Below are positions 34,399 through 43,445 of a stretch of DNA of 64,000 nucleotides, in pieces; the stretch's first letter is position 1, and every line of letters starts with the position of its first letter. Origin of the DNA: Catenulispora sp. GP43 (GTDB taxonomy: Bacteria; Actinomycetota; Actinomycetes; Streptomycetales; Catenulisporaceae). Both the position numbers and the translations under genes were made by a program. Below the pieces are notes generated by a model, which had not been told where the DNA came from, did not search any database, and saw only the letters and a program-made list of their open reading frames with translations. The stretch covers positions 62,001-126,000 of the forward strand of contig NZ_JBGCCT010000033.1 of assembly GCF_041260665.1 (NCBI RefSeq), given 5' to 3'.

Positions 34399-36575
34399 TG
34401 GAAAGACTCGCAGGCTGGGTGACCCGGCACCGACTCGTCGTCGGGCTGGCCTGGCTCGTCATCACCGTGGTCGGCGTGCTCGTCGCGCCGTCCCTGTCCG
34501 GTCGGCTGCAGTCCGGCTCCCACGTCAGCGGACCCGGCTACACCGCCAACACCGCCATCGCGGCGCACTACGGCGGCGCCGCGTCCGATCCCGGCGTGCT
34601 GATCCTGAACACCCCGTCCGGCCAGACCATTGACTCGCCGCGGGTCAAGCAGGACCTCGCGCGGATCGACAGCACCCTGGCACAGTCCGCGCCGGACCTC
34701 CGTGTGGTCTCCTACGCCGCAGACGGAGACAACGCACTGGTCGGCACCAACCGGACCAGCACGATCGTGCTGGCCTACCCGCCGAAGGCCGGCGACGACG
34801 TGGGCACGACGCAGATCGACCAGCTGACCGCCGCCGCCCGGCACGCCGCCCCCGACCTGTCCGTCAACGGCACCAGCTACCACGCGCTGGAGGCCGGCAA
34901 CACGACCGGCGGCGGCAACTCCTCGGTTCTCAGCGAGCTGATCATCGGAGCCCTGGGCGCGCTGCTGGTCCTGGCCTGGGTGTTCGGCTCGTTCCTGGCG
35001 CTGCTGCCGCTGATGATGGCGTTCATCAGTGTCCTGACCATGCAGATCTTCATCTACGGCCTGACCTATGTGGTGCCGTCGTCCTCGCCGCTGAACCCGG
35101 CGGTGCAGTACATCGTCGCGCTCCTCGGTCTGGGCCTGTCGATCGACTACTCGCTGCTGGTGGTCACCCGCTGGCGGGAGGAGCGCACGCTGGGCAAAAC
35201 GAACTCCGAGGCGGTGGCGGCCGCGGTCAAGCGCGCCGGACACAGCGTCTGGTTCAGCGGCGTGGTGGCCTCGCTCGGCCTGTTCGCGCTGATCGTCATC
35301 CCGAATTCGATGGTGCGCGGCATCGGCATCTCCGGGCTCTTCATCCCCTCGACCGCCGTGCTCGTCGCGCTGACCCTGCTGCCGGCCATCCTGTCCAAGA
35401 TCGGGCCGGCGGTGGACTGGCCCAAGCGCGCCTCGCGCCGCAACCCGGCGAGCCGGTTCTGGACCGGTTGGTCGAAGTTCGTGATCAGGCACCGCGTGGC
35501 GTCCGCGGCCGTCGGCCTCGGCCTGCTCGGCACGCTGGCCGGGACCGCGGCCACGATCAACATCGCGCAGCCCACCACGCAGGCCATGGCCTCGGCCGGC
35601 ACCTATACCGACGGGCTGCACACCCTGCAGGCCGACGGGTTCCCGTCCGGCACGCTGACCGCTGTCCCGGTCTACGTCCCGCACGCCGCCGACGCGCCGA
35701 CCGTGGTCGATGCACTGAGCACGGTGTCCAGTCTGCACGGCGCGGCGCAGGCCACGGGACCCGCCTGGCGCGCCGCCGACGGCTCCGCGCTGGTCATCGC
35801 CATTCCGCAGACCGAGGTGGGCAGTTCCCACGGCGGCACGGCCCTGGCCGACATCCGCGCGGTGGCCGGGCACGGCGCGTTGGCCGGCGGCGACGGGGCG
35901 CAGAGCATCGACGAGACCAACGCCACCTACGGCTCGTTCCCGCTGCTGTTCGCGGTGGTCGCGACGGTGACGTTCCTGCTGCTGGCCCGGGGCATGCGCT
36001 CGATCGTGCTGCCGGCCAAGGCGGTGCTGCTGAACATGCTGTCGGTCGCCGCCACCTACGGCGTCCTGGTCCTGGTCTTCCAGCACGGCATCGGGATGCA
36101 GGCCCTGTGGGGGACCAGCAGCTACGGCGCCATCGACCAGCTGGCCCCGGTACTCATCTTCGGGTTCCTGTTCGGGGTGTCGATGGACTACGAGGTCTTC
36201 ATCCTGGCAAGGGTCCGGGAGGGATATGACCGGACGAGGTCCACGCGCGAAGGCATCATCGAGGGCGTGTCCCGGACCGGGCGCCTGGTGACCTCGGCCG
36301 CGATCATCCTGTTCTTCGCGCTGGCCTCGCTGTCCACGGCCAACGACGTCACGGTCCGGGAGATCGCCGCCGGCCTGGCCGCCGGCGTGGTGCTGGACGC
36401 GGTCGTCGTCCGGATGCTGCTGCTGCCGGCCCTGGTCTCGCTGTTCGGGGACCTGAACTGGTGGCTGCCGGACCGGGCGCGCCGCGTCCTGCGGCTGGGG
36501 CCGCTGCCGGCCGCCGCGGTGCCCGGGCCGCGACAGCCCGCGCGCGAGGTGCTGACCGTGGGGGATGCTGAGTAG
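34398..36575 (+). CDS. MMPL/RND-family transporter, second copy
   Basis: The 725 residues have the same architecture as the preceding gene: LGLGLSIDYSLLVVTRWREE in the first half and FLFGVSMDYEVFILARVREG in the second. The soluble loops differ, and overall identity appears moderate, so this is an old duplication or a heteromeric pair rather than a recent repeat. The stop codon is followed immediately by the ATG of the response regulator, tying the pump to its own sensor system. Confidence 0.9.
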   Translation: MERLAGWVTRHRLVVGLAWLVITVVGVLVAPSLSGRLQSGSHVSGPGYTANTAIAAHYGGAASDPGVLILNTPSGQTIDSPRVKQDLARIDSTLAQSAPDLRVVSYAADGDNALVGTNRTSTIVLAYPPKAGDDVGTTQIDQLTAAARHAAPDLSVNGTSYHALEAGNTTGGGNSSVLSELIIGALGALLVLAWVFGSFLALLPLMMAFISVLTMQIFIYGLTYVVPSSSPLNPAVQYIVALLGLGLSIDYSLLVVTRWREERTLGKTNSEAVAAAVKRAGHSVWFSGVVASLGLFALIVIPNSMVRGIGISGLFIPSTAVLVALTLLPAILSKIGPAVDWPKRASRRNPASRFWTGWSKFVIRHRVASAAVGLGLLGTLAGTAATINIAQPTTQAMASAGTYTDGLHTLQADGFPSGTLTAVPVYVPHAADAPTVVDALSTVSSLHGAAQATGPAWRAADGSALVIAIPQTEVGSSHGGTALADIRAVAGHGALAGGDGAQSIDETNATYGSFPLLFAVVATVTFLLLARGMRSIVLPAKAVLLNMLSVAATYGVLVLVFQHGIGMQALWGTSSYGAIDQLAPVLIFGFLFGVSMDYEVFILARVREGYDRTRSTREGIIEGVSRTGRLVTSAAIILFFALASLSTANDVTVREIAAGLAAGVVLDAVVVRMLLLPALVSLFGDLNWWLPDRARRVLRLGPLPAAAVPGPRQPAREVLTVGDAE

Positions 36576-37256
36576 ATGAGGGTGCTGGTGGTTGAGGATG
36601 AGCCGGATGTCGCCGAGGCCCTGACCTGGGGCTTGGAGGCGGAGGGCTACGTCGTGGACGTCGCGGACAACGGGATCGACGGGCTGTGGAAGGCCACGGA
36701 GCGCCCGCACGACGTGATCGTCCTGGACGTGATGCTGCCCGGGATGGACGGCTACCAGGTGTGCCGGACGCTGCGTGAGCGCGGCATCTGGACACCGGTG
36801 CTGATGCTCACCGCGCTGGACGAGGATCTCGACCACGCCGAGGGCCTGGACAGCGGCGCCGACGACTACCTGCCCAAGCCCTTCTCCTATCCGGTGCTGC
36901 TGGCCCACCTGCGCGCCCTGACCCGGCGCACGCTCGGCGCCAGGCCGGCGGTCCTCACGGCCGCCGGCCTGGCGCTGGATCCGGCGGCGCGGACGGTGAC
37001 GCGGGACGGCGTGCCGCTGGAGCTGAGCGCTCGGGAGGTCGCTGTGCTGGAGTACCTGCTGCGGTCGGTCGGCCGGGTGGTATCCAAGACCGAGCTGCTG
37101 GAGCACTGCTGGGACGTGCACTACGACGGGGACCCGGCGGTGGTCGAGGTGTTGATGCACCGGCTGCGGCGCAAGATCGACACCGCGGGGGCGGCTTCCG
37201 GGGCGGTCGTCGAGACGGTCCGGGGCCAGGGGTACGTCATCCGGGAGCGGCCGTGA
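36576..37256 (+). CDS. OmpR/PhoB-family response regulator
   Basis: The 226 residues have a receiver domain (acidic pocket EDE at 7-9, phospho-acceptor Asp51 in VIVLDVMLPGMDGYQV, and the Lys in YLPKPF). A winged-helix output domain follows (LELSAREVAVLEYLLRSVGR and VVEVLMHRLRRKID). It overlaps the kinase start by four bases (GTGA). It is expected to control its own operon, including the two MMPL pumps, in response to an envelope signal. Confidence 0.95.
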   Translation: MRVLVVEDEPDVAEALTWGLEAEGYVVDVADNGIDGLWKATERPHDVIVLDVMLPGMDGYQVCRTLRERGIWTPVLMLTALDEDLDHAEGLDSGADDYLPKPFSYPVLLAHLRALTRRTLGARPAVLTAAGLALDPAARTVTRDGVPLELSAREVAVLEYLLRSVGRVVSKTELLEHCWDVHYDGDPAVVEVLMHRLRRKIDTAGAASGAVVETVRGQGYVIRERP

Positions 37257-38659
37257 CGGCGCCGCGCCTGGCCCGCCGCCTGCGTCCCGGCACCGTCCGC
37301 GCCCGCGTCACCATCGTGGCCGGACTGGCGCTGACCGCGGCGGTGACGCTCGGCATCGTGGTGATGTACCTGCTCCAGGTCGACTCCGCGCGCCGTACCG
37401 TCGACAGCCAACTGCACACCTACGCCACGCAGATCGAACAGTCGGCGTCCACCGCCGGCACCTTTCCGAACCCGCTGCCGGCTTCGTCCCTCGACGCGTC
37501 CGCCGAGGCCCAAGTGCTGGCCGATGACGGCAGCGTCCTCGCGGCGACCCGGACCCTCACCGGGCTGCCCGCCGTCTACAGCCTGCCGCCGGGATCCGAC
37601 ACGCCGGTGCGGCAGAAGGCCGCCGATGGTGTCGTCGCCGGCGAGGTCGCCACCTACGGCGAACATCTCACGGTCGGCGGCCGGCCGGTCTCGATCGTCA
37701 CCACCTCGCCGACCACGACCCGCAGTCAGATCAACGAGACCTTCGCCCGGCTGCTGCTGATCGGGCTGCCGGCGCTGCTGGTCCTCGCCGGCGGCACGAT
37801 TTGGCTGGTGGTCGGCCGGGCGCTGCGCCCGGTCGAGCAGATCCGGCGCACCGTCACCGACATCACCGACATCTCCGCGGCCGACCTGACCCGGCGCGTT
37901 CCGGAACCCGGTACCGACGACGAGGTGGGCCGCCTGGCCGAGACCATGAACGCGATGCTGGCCCGGCTGGACGACGCCGCGGCCCGGCAGCGTCGCTTCG
38001 TCGCCGACGCCAGCCACGAACTGCGCAGCCCGCTGACGGCCATCCGTACCGGCCTGGAGGTCGGCCTGGCGCACCCGGAACAGGCGCCGTGGCCGACGAT
38101 CGCCGAACGCGCCGTCAGGCAGGCGGCGCGACTCGAGGAGCTGATCAGCGAACTGCTTCAGCTGGCGCGCGTGGACGCCGGCAAGGCCGCCGCCCGGCGC
38201 CGGCGGGTGTCGCTCGCCGAGCTGCTGACCGAGGTCGAAGCGGGCACCACGTCGAGCGGACCGGTCCGCATGGAACTCGACATCCCCGCGGACCTCGCCG
38301 TCGCCGGCGACGCGGCCGAGCTGTCACGGGTGTTCCGCAACGTCATCGACAACGCGCTGCGCCATGCGCGGACAACGGTCCGCGTCACCGCCCGCGGGCA
38401 CGGCGACACGGTACGCGTGACCGTCGGCGACGACGGCCCCGGTATCCCCGCCGAGGAGCGGGAGCGGGTCTTCGACCGCTTCGTCCGCCTCGACGCCGGC
38501 CGTACCCACGGCGCTGGCTCGACTGGCTTGGGCCTGGCCATCGCCAAGGCGATCGTCGTCGCGCACGAGGGGTCGATCGGCATCGACACCGCGCCGGAAG
38601 GCGGGGCGCTGGTCTTCATCACGCTCCGGGGCTTCGGCGAGACGGCGATTCTTCGCTGA
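37253..38659 (+). CDS. Membrane sensor histidine kinase
   Basis: The 468 residues have one membrane helix near 18-42 (VTIVAGLALTAAVTLGIVVM), an extracytoplasmic sensor of about 115 residues, a second helix near 160-182 and a HAMP linker (RALRPVEQIRRTVTDI). The HisKA H-box has His255 in ADASHELRSPLTAIRTGLE. The ATPase domain carries N (VIDNALRHA), G1 (VGDDGPGIPAEE) and G2 (GSTGLGLAIAKAI) boxes. It is the cognate kinase of the preceding regulator and the last gene of the DedA-MMPL operon. Confidence 0.95.
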   Translation: MTAPRLARRLRPGTVRARVTIVAGLALTAAVTLGIVVMYLLQVDSARRTVDSQLHTYATQIEQSASTAGTFPNPLPASSLDASAEAQVLADDGSVLAATRTLTGLPAVYSLPPGSDTPVRQKAADGVVAGEVATYGEHLTVGGRPVSIVTTSPTTTRSQINETFARLLLIGLPALLVLAGGTIWLVVGRALRPVEQIRRTVTDITDISAADLTRRVPEPGTDDEVGRLAETMNAMLARLDDAAARQRRFVADASHELRSPLTAIRTGLEVGLAHPEQAPWPTIAERAVRQAARLEELISELLQLARVDAGKAAARRRRVSLAELLTEVEAGTTSSGPVRMELDIPADLAVAGDAAELSRVFRNVIDNALRHARTTVRVTARGHGDTVRVTVGDDGPGIPAEERERVFDRFVRLDAGRTHGAGSTGLGLAIAKAIVVAHEGSIGIDTAPEGGALVFITLRGFGETAILR

Positions 38660-38711
38660 ACCCCCGGACGAGATTCTCGGCACACACCCCTGCGGGCCGC
38701 CGACGTCTGTC

Positions 38712-40979
38712 TCACTGGCCGTCCCGCCATTGCTCCAGCTGCTCGTCGATTTCTGCGACCTGCGCAGCGGCGTCCACCGCCAGGAACCGCGCCCGGGCTG
38801 TGTGAAGCATCGACGTGGCTTCGTCGGGGCGGCCCCGTCGGTGCAGCACGCCCGCGAGTCGCACCTCGGTGCCGGCCTGCTGGAACGGGAGGTCGAGGCG
38901 GTCGACGTCGGCAAGTGCGTTCCGGTAGAAGTCCTCGGCCAGGGCGTCGTCGCCGACTGCCGTGTATGACCAGGCCAGGTGCCTTGCACCGGAGAACAGT
39001 GCGATGTCGGCGACCAGTTGTCGTGCCGCGGTGGTCTGCGGGACGCGGGCCATTTCCAGGGCCTCGTGAAGCTTTTCGATGGCCTCGTGCGGCCGTTCCA
39101 GCTGTGTCAGGGCAAAGGCCACCGTCTGGAGCGCCTGTAAATGGGCCACGAAGTCCCCCGCTTGCGCGAACAACCGTTCCGCGTCCTGAGCGTGGGGCAG
39201 CGCCGCGGCGGGGTCCGAGTAGAGCAACGCAGCAGCCGCATAGTTGAACCCCCAGGCCTTCTGCTGGATATCTCCGGCCTGTTCGGCGATCCGGACCGCG
39301 CGCAGAGCGGTCTCGTGCGCCTGCTTGTTCTCGCCACGCGCCGCCAGAGCCCAGGACACGTAGTTCAGCTGCGTCGCCTGCGCCACGGCGTCGCCCATCC
39401 GCTCCGCCGCCGAGGCAGCCAGGCTGAACAGCTCGAACCAGTGCGCCCAGGCGAGCCAGTGGTCTGAGAACCAGTGCAGGGCTTCGGCGGTGTCGACGAC
39501 CTGACGATCCCAGCCGTGCGCCGCGGCGATCCGCACCGCGCCGAGCCAGTTGTCAGCCTCGGCCTGTAGCCACGCTGTGGCGGCCTCGGACGTCGACAGG
39601 TCGACCGGCAGCCCCCAGTCCTGGGGCGCGGCGCCGTAGTCGGGCTCGAACCAGCGGCCGGCCGTCACGGTCACCTCCACCAGCCACTCGACCATCGCCT
39701 TGGTCGAAGCCTCCCGCTGCGCCTCATCCTCCTCGGCTGCCAGGCGATCGCCGGCGAACAGCCGGATCAGGTCGTGGAAGCCGTAGCGGATGTCGCCGAC
39801 CTGGGATAGCAGACCCAGCTCGTGGAGCTCGTCCAACAACTCCTCGGTCTCCTCCACGGAGGCACCGATCAGCACCGAGGCCAAAGGAGGGGCGAAGTCG
39901 GGACCGGGCACCAATGCCAGCCGGCGGCACAGCCGCTGCGCGGCCGGGCTCAAGTGGTCGTACGACATGCCGAACGCCGCCGTGATCTGCAGATCTCCGG
40001 CGTGGATCCGCTCCAGCCGCCGCTCGGAATCGGCCAGCCGGTCGGCCAGTTGCCGAGCGGTCCAGCCCGGCCTGGTGGCCAGCCGGTTGCCGATGATGCG
40101 CAGGGCCAGCGGCAGCCCGCCGCACAACGCGGCCAGCTCGGCGAGCCCCTCACTGCGGTTCCCATCGGCGCCGCCGATGATCGAACGCAGCAACCCGACG
40201 GCCGACCCGGAGTCCAGAACCGGAACCGGCAGCCGCGCAACCCCTTCCAGCCCGGTCAGCAGCCTGCGACTGGCTACCAGTGCCAGCCCCGGTCCGGCAC
40301 CGGGCAGCAGCGGCCGCACCTGCTCCTCGTCCCGGGCGTTGTCCAGGACGACGACCGCGGGCCGTTCTTCCAACAGCGCACGGAACTGCCCCGACCGGCC
40401 GTCCACGTCATCAGGCATGTCGCGGTTCCCGACGCCAAGGGCCTTCAGCAGGCGGAACAACGCGGTCACCGGGTCCAGCGGCTCGTCGTCCAACCCGCGC
40501 AGGTCCAGGTAGAACAAAGCGAACCCTTTGTCGTCCGCCAGCCGCCGCCCGGCCTCGACCGCGAGCGTCGTCTTGCCGATGCCGCCTGGACCGGACAGCA
40601 CAACGACCGAGGCCGCGTGCCCCTGACCTGCGGCCAGCGCCGCGAGCCGGACCAGTTCGTCCTCGCGTCCCGCGAAGTCGGCGACCGGCCGGGGCGGCGC
40701 GCACCATCCGGCCGGCGCCGTGACCGGGCGCGGGCGCCCGACTTCCGCCAGCCGTTCCAGCGCTTCCCGATCGGCCTCGTCCAGGTTCAGGCCGTCGGCG
40801 AGCGCCATCACCGTCCGCCGCTGCGGTCCCAGGCTGTGCCCGCGCTCCAGCCCGCCGATCGTCCGCGCGCTGACCCCTGACGCGTCCGCCAACGCCTCCA
40901 ACGTCAGACGCGCACGCTGGCGGAGACGGCGCAGCTCAGCGGCGAACGTAGTCTGCGATGCCTGTCCGCTAGCGTCCAT
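38712..40979 (-). CDS. XRE / NB-ARC / TPR STAND regulator
   Basis: The 755 residues have an N-terminal XRE helix-turn-helix (LRRLRQRARLTLEALADASG, VSARTIGGLERGHSL) and an NB-ARC ATPase with Walker A GPGGIGKT at 130-137 and Walker B AVVVLDNARDEEQ. There is a winged-helix-like segment (LSPAAQRLCRRLALVPG), then about 300 residues of TPR-type helices. This is the AfsR-like STAND layout with XRE replacing the SARP domain. It is convergent with the kinase gene and divergent from the secreted hydrolase at 41.2 kb, which it might control. Such proteins often activate secondary metabolism or stress genes; the signal is unknown. Confidence 0.9.
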   Translation of the reverse strand: MDASGQASQTTFAAELRRLRQRARLTLEALADASGVSARTIGGLERGHSLGPQRRTVMALADGLNLDEADREALERLAEVGRPRPVTAPAGWCAPPRPVADFAGREDELVRLAALAAGQGHAASVVVLSGPGGIGKTTLAVEAGRRLADDKGFALFYLDLRGLDDEPLDPVTALFRLLKALGVGNRDMPDDVDGRSGQFRALLEERPAVVVLDNARDEEQVRPLLPGAGPGLALVASRRLLTGLEGVARLPVPVLDSGSAVGLLRSIIGGADGNRSEGLAELAALCGGLPLALRIIGNRLATRPGWTARQLADRLADSERRLERIHAGDLQITAAFGMSYDHLSPAAQRLCRRLALVPGPDFAPPLASVLIGASVEETEELLDELHELGLLSQVGDIRYGFHDLIRLFAGDRLAAEEDEAQREASTKAMVEWLVEVTVTAGRWFEPDYGAAPQDWGLPVDLSTSEAATAWLQAEADNWLGAVRIAAAHGWDRQVVDTAEALHWFSDHWLAWAHWFELFSLAASAAERMGDAVAQATQLNYVSWALAARGENKQAHETALRAVRIAEQAGDIQQKAWGFNYAAAALLYSDPAAALPHAQDAERLFAQAGDFVAHLQALQTVAFALTQLERPHEAIEKLHEALEMARVPQTTAARQLVADIALFSGARHLAWSYTAVGDDALAEDFYRNALADVDRLDLPFQQAGTEVRLAGVLHRRGRPDEATSMLHTARARFLAVDAAAQVAEIDEQLEQWRDGQ

Positions 40980-41222
40980 CGGTGACCAACTCTGCTCTCG
41001 AGGCCATGATCGATGGGCTCACCGTAGCGGAGGTGGCGCGATCAATGAGCGCCGATTCAGTGCGGGCTGGGCGGTCGGTCCCGCGACGCCGACCGCGCGT
41101 ATGCGTTCCCAGCCAACAGCCTGTGCTCTCTCAAGCATCATCGATGTCTCTTCCGCCCCTACGTTCGAAGCCGGCCCGACAAGCGGGCTGCTCAACACCC
41201 CTTTTGCTGAAGGAGACTTCCG

Positions 41223-42281
41223 ATGCCCACGCGTCGATTCCGGCGGACCGCCATCACCGCTACCGCCGTGCTGGCTCTCGGCTCTGCTGTGACGGCCAGC
41301 GCCGTCGCGGCGAGTCCGAGCGGTCAGAACAAGGTGGTCCTGGAGCCTGCTGCTCAGGCTTTCGCCGATACCGCGGCCAAGAATCCGCCGATCTACACCC
41401 TGTCCTATGCGGATGCCCGCAAGGCACTGGACAGCGCCCAGGCCGGCCCGGTCTCCGTGCTCCCGGCCGATGTCTCGCATCGCACGCTGCCGGTGGGCCC
41501 CACGGGGTCGGTGACGGTTGAGATCGTTCGTCCCGCCGGTGCGACCGGCAAGCTGCCGGTCGTCATGTACGTCCACGGCGGCGGGTGGGTACTCGGAGAC
41601 GAGTCGACGCACGACCGCCTGGTCCGCCAGATCGCCAACGGCGCGCACTCCGAGGTGGTCTTCGTCGACTACACCCCGTCGCCCGAGGCCCGCTTCCCGA
41701 TCGCGATCGAGCAGATCTACGCGGCGACCCAGTGGGTCGCCCAGCACGGCAGCGAGATCAACGCCGACAGCTCCCGGATCGCCATAGCCGGTGACAGCGT
41801 CGGCGGCGACATGTCGGCGGCTATCACCCTCATGGCCAAGGAGCGCGGTGGTCCCCACTTGGCCGGGCAGGCGCTGTTCTATCCCGTGGTGGATGCGAAC
41901 TTCAACACCGCGTCCTACAAGGAGTTCGCCCAGGGCCCTTGGCTGACCCGCAAGTCGATGGAGTGGTTCTGGAACGCCTACGAGCCGAACGTGGCCGCCC
42001 GCGACAACATCCTCGCCTCGCCGTTGCTCGCCAGCACCGACCAGCTCTCCGGTCTGCCGAAGGCACTGGTCATCACCGATGAGGCGGACGTTCTGCGCGA
42101 CGGGGGCGAGGCCTACGCCGCCAAGCTCCGCGCGGCCGGCGACAACGTTACCGCCGTGCGCTACGAGGGCGTCTTCCACGACTTCATGATGCTGAACGCC
42201 CTGTCCACCACCAACGCGGACCAGGCCGCGGTAGCCCAGGCGGACAGCTTCCTGTCCGGCGTCCTGCACACCGGATCCTGA
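41223..42281 (+). CDS. Secreted GDXG-family (hormone-sensitive-lipase-like) hydrolase
   Basis: Of 352 residues the first 30 form a signal peptide (TRRFRRTAITATAVLALGSA, cleavage near AVAA-SP). HGGGWVLGD is the oxyanion motif, Ser192 lies in AGDSVGGDMSAA, and the acid and base lie in ITDEADVLRDGG and GVFHDFMM. An AAGGAG ribosome site precedes the ATG. It hydrolyses short-chain esters or lactones outside the cell by family analogy. It shares the leader block VLEPAAQAF with the next hydrolase and so belongs to a local family of three, of which it alone keeps the serine nucleophile and an export signal. Confidence 0.9.
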   Translation: MPTRRFRRTAITATAVLALGSAVTASAVAASPSGQNKVVLEPAAQAFADTAAKNPPIYTLSYADARKALDSAQAGPVSVLPADVSHRTLPVGPTGSVTVEIVRPAGATGKLPVVMYVHGGGWVLGDESTHDRLVRQIANGAHSEVVFVDYTPSPEARFPIAIEQIYAATQWVAQHGSEINADSSRIAIAGDSVGGDMSAAITLMAKERGGPHLAGQALFYPVVDANFNTASYKEFAQGPWLTRKSMEWFWNAYEPNVAARDNILASPLLASTDQLSGLPKALVITDEADVLRDGGEAYAAKLRAAGDNVTAVRYEGVFHDFMMLNALSTTNADQAAVAQADSFLSGVLHTGS

Positions 42282-42488
42282 TCCGTCCCACCATCGACAC
42301 CCCCCCGCCGCTGCGTCGTGCGAACCGCCAGACTCGCCGCGGTGGCGGAGTGATTGTCCCCGGCGTGACTTCATGCGGAACGCACTGAGCAGTCGAGCGA
42401 CTGATGCGTCGGGGCCTGCGCAAAGGGATCCTGGAACCCCGCCGATGTTCGGCCGGAGCCGGCGGATCATCGACCAGGGGAGCGTGCA

Positions 42489-43445
42489 GTGTCCGAGACC
42501 GAGTCGGTGCTGGAGCCGGCTGCGCAGGCCTTCGTCGACGCGGCCGGCGAACCGCCGCTCATCCATCAGTTGGGCCCGGAGAAGGGGCGCCTGGTCCTCG
42601 ACTTCCTCCAGGACGGAGACCTTCCCGTCCCGGCCGCCGACGTCGAGGACCTGGTCGTACCCGGCGGTCCTTCCGGTGCCGTCACTCTCCGGATCTTCAG
42701 GCCGGTGGGAAGTGGCGGTCCGCTTCCCGTCGTCCTGTACATCCACGGCGCGGGCTGGGTGTTCGGCAACGCCCGCACCCACAACCGGCTGGTCCGCGAG
42801 CTGGCCGTCCGAGCCCGGGCCGCGACGGTGTTCGTCGACTACAGCCTGTCGCCGGAGGCGAAATATCCCGTCGCGATCGAGGAGATCTACGCGGCACTCC
42901 TGTGGCTGGCCGAGCACGGCGCCGCGCACGGCCTGGACGGCCGGCGCATCGCGGTGGCCGGGGACTGCGTCGGCGGCACCATGGCCGCGGCGATCACGAT
43001 GCTCGCCAAGCGGCGCGGCGGTCCGGTCCTGGCCGGGCAGTCGCTGTTCTACCCGGTGACCGACGCCGCCTTCGACACCGACTCCTACGACAGGTTCGCG
43101 GAGGGCTACTTCCTTACCCGCGAACGCATGCGCTGGTTCTGGGATCAGTACACCACCGACCCCGCCGAGCGGGTCAACGTCACCGCCGCACCGTTGCGCG
43201 CGACCCCGGAGGAACTGGCCGGATTGCCACCGGCTCTCGTCATCGTGGCCGAGGCCGACGTCGTCCGCGACGAAGGCGAGGCCTATGCTGCCGCACTGCG
43301 CGCCGCAGGAGTGCCCACGACGGCGGTGCGCTACGACGGCGTCATCCACGACTTCATGGTTCTGGACGCGATGCGCGGCACCCAGGCCGCCATGGCGGCC
43401 ACTCGCCAGGCCGCGGACTTCCTCCGCGAGGTGCTTCACCCATGA
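42489..43445 (+). CDS. GDXG-family hydrolase with Cys nucleophile
   Basis: The 318 residues start at a GTG (VSETESVLEPAAQAFVDAAG). The oxyanion motif is HGAGWVFGN, the acid lies in AEADVVRDEGEA and the base in GVIHDFMVLD. The nucleophile elbow reads AGDCVGGTMAAA: Cys160 stands where the family has Ser. The remaining triad and fold are intact, so this is a substitution in an otherwise conserved enzyme, not decay. There is no signal peptide. Its stop overlaps the start of the LAL regulator (ATGA), so enzyme and regulator are translated together. A thiol nucleophile would favour acyl transfer, slow turnover or ligand binding over fast ester hydrolysis. Confidence 0.85.
   Translation: MSETESVLEPAAQAFVDAAGEPPLIHQLGPEKGRLVLDFLQDGDLPVPAADVEDLVVPGGPSGAVTLRIFRPVGSGGPLPVVLYIHGAGWVFGNARTHNRLVRELAVRARAATVFVDYSLSPEAKYPVAIEEIYAALLWLAEHGAAHGLDGRRIAVAGDCVGGTMAAAITMLAKRRGGPVLAGQSLFYPVTDAAFDTDSYDRFAEGYFLTRERMRWFWDQYTTDPAERVNVTAAPLRATPEELAGLPPALVIVAEADVVRDEGEAYAAALRAAGVPTTAVRYDGVIHDFMVLDAMRGTQAAMAATRQAADFLREVLHP

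Noticed and set aside
34368-37160. A 930-codon minus-strand frame opposite the two-MMPL and response-regulator genes
   Set aside because: It is Arg/Gln/His/Asp-rich with no domain and mirrors the high-GC third positions of clear genes on the plus strand.
42404-43441. A 346-codon N-terminal extension of the LAL at 43.4 kb
   Set aside because: It is the out-of-frame shadow of the preceding hydrolase; the ATGA overlap gives a normal start.
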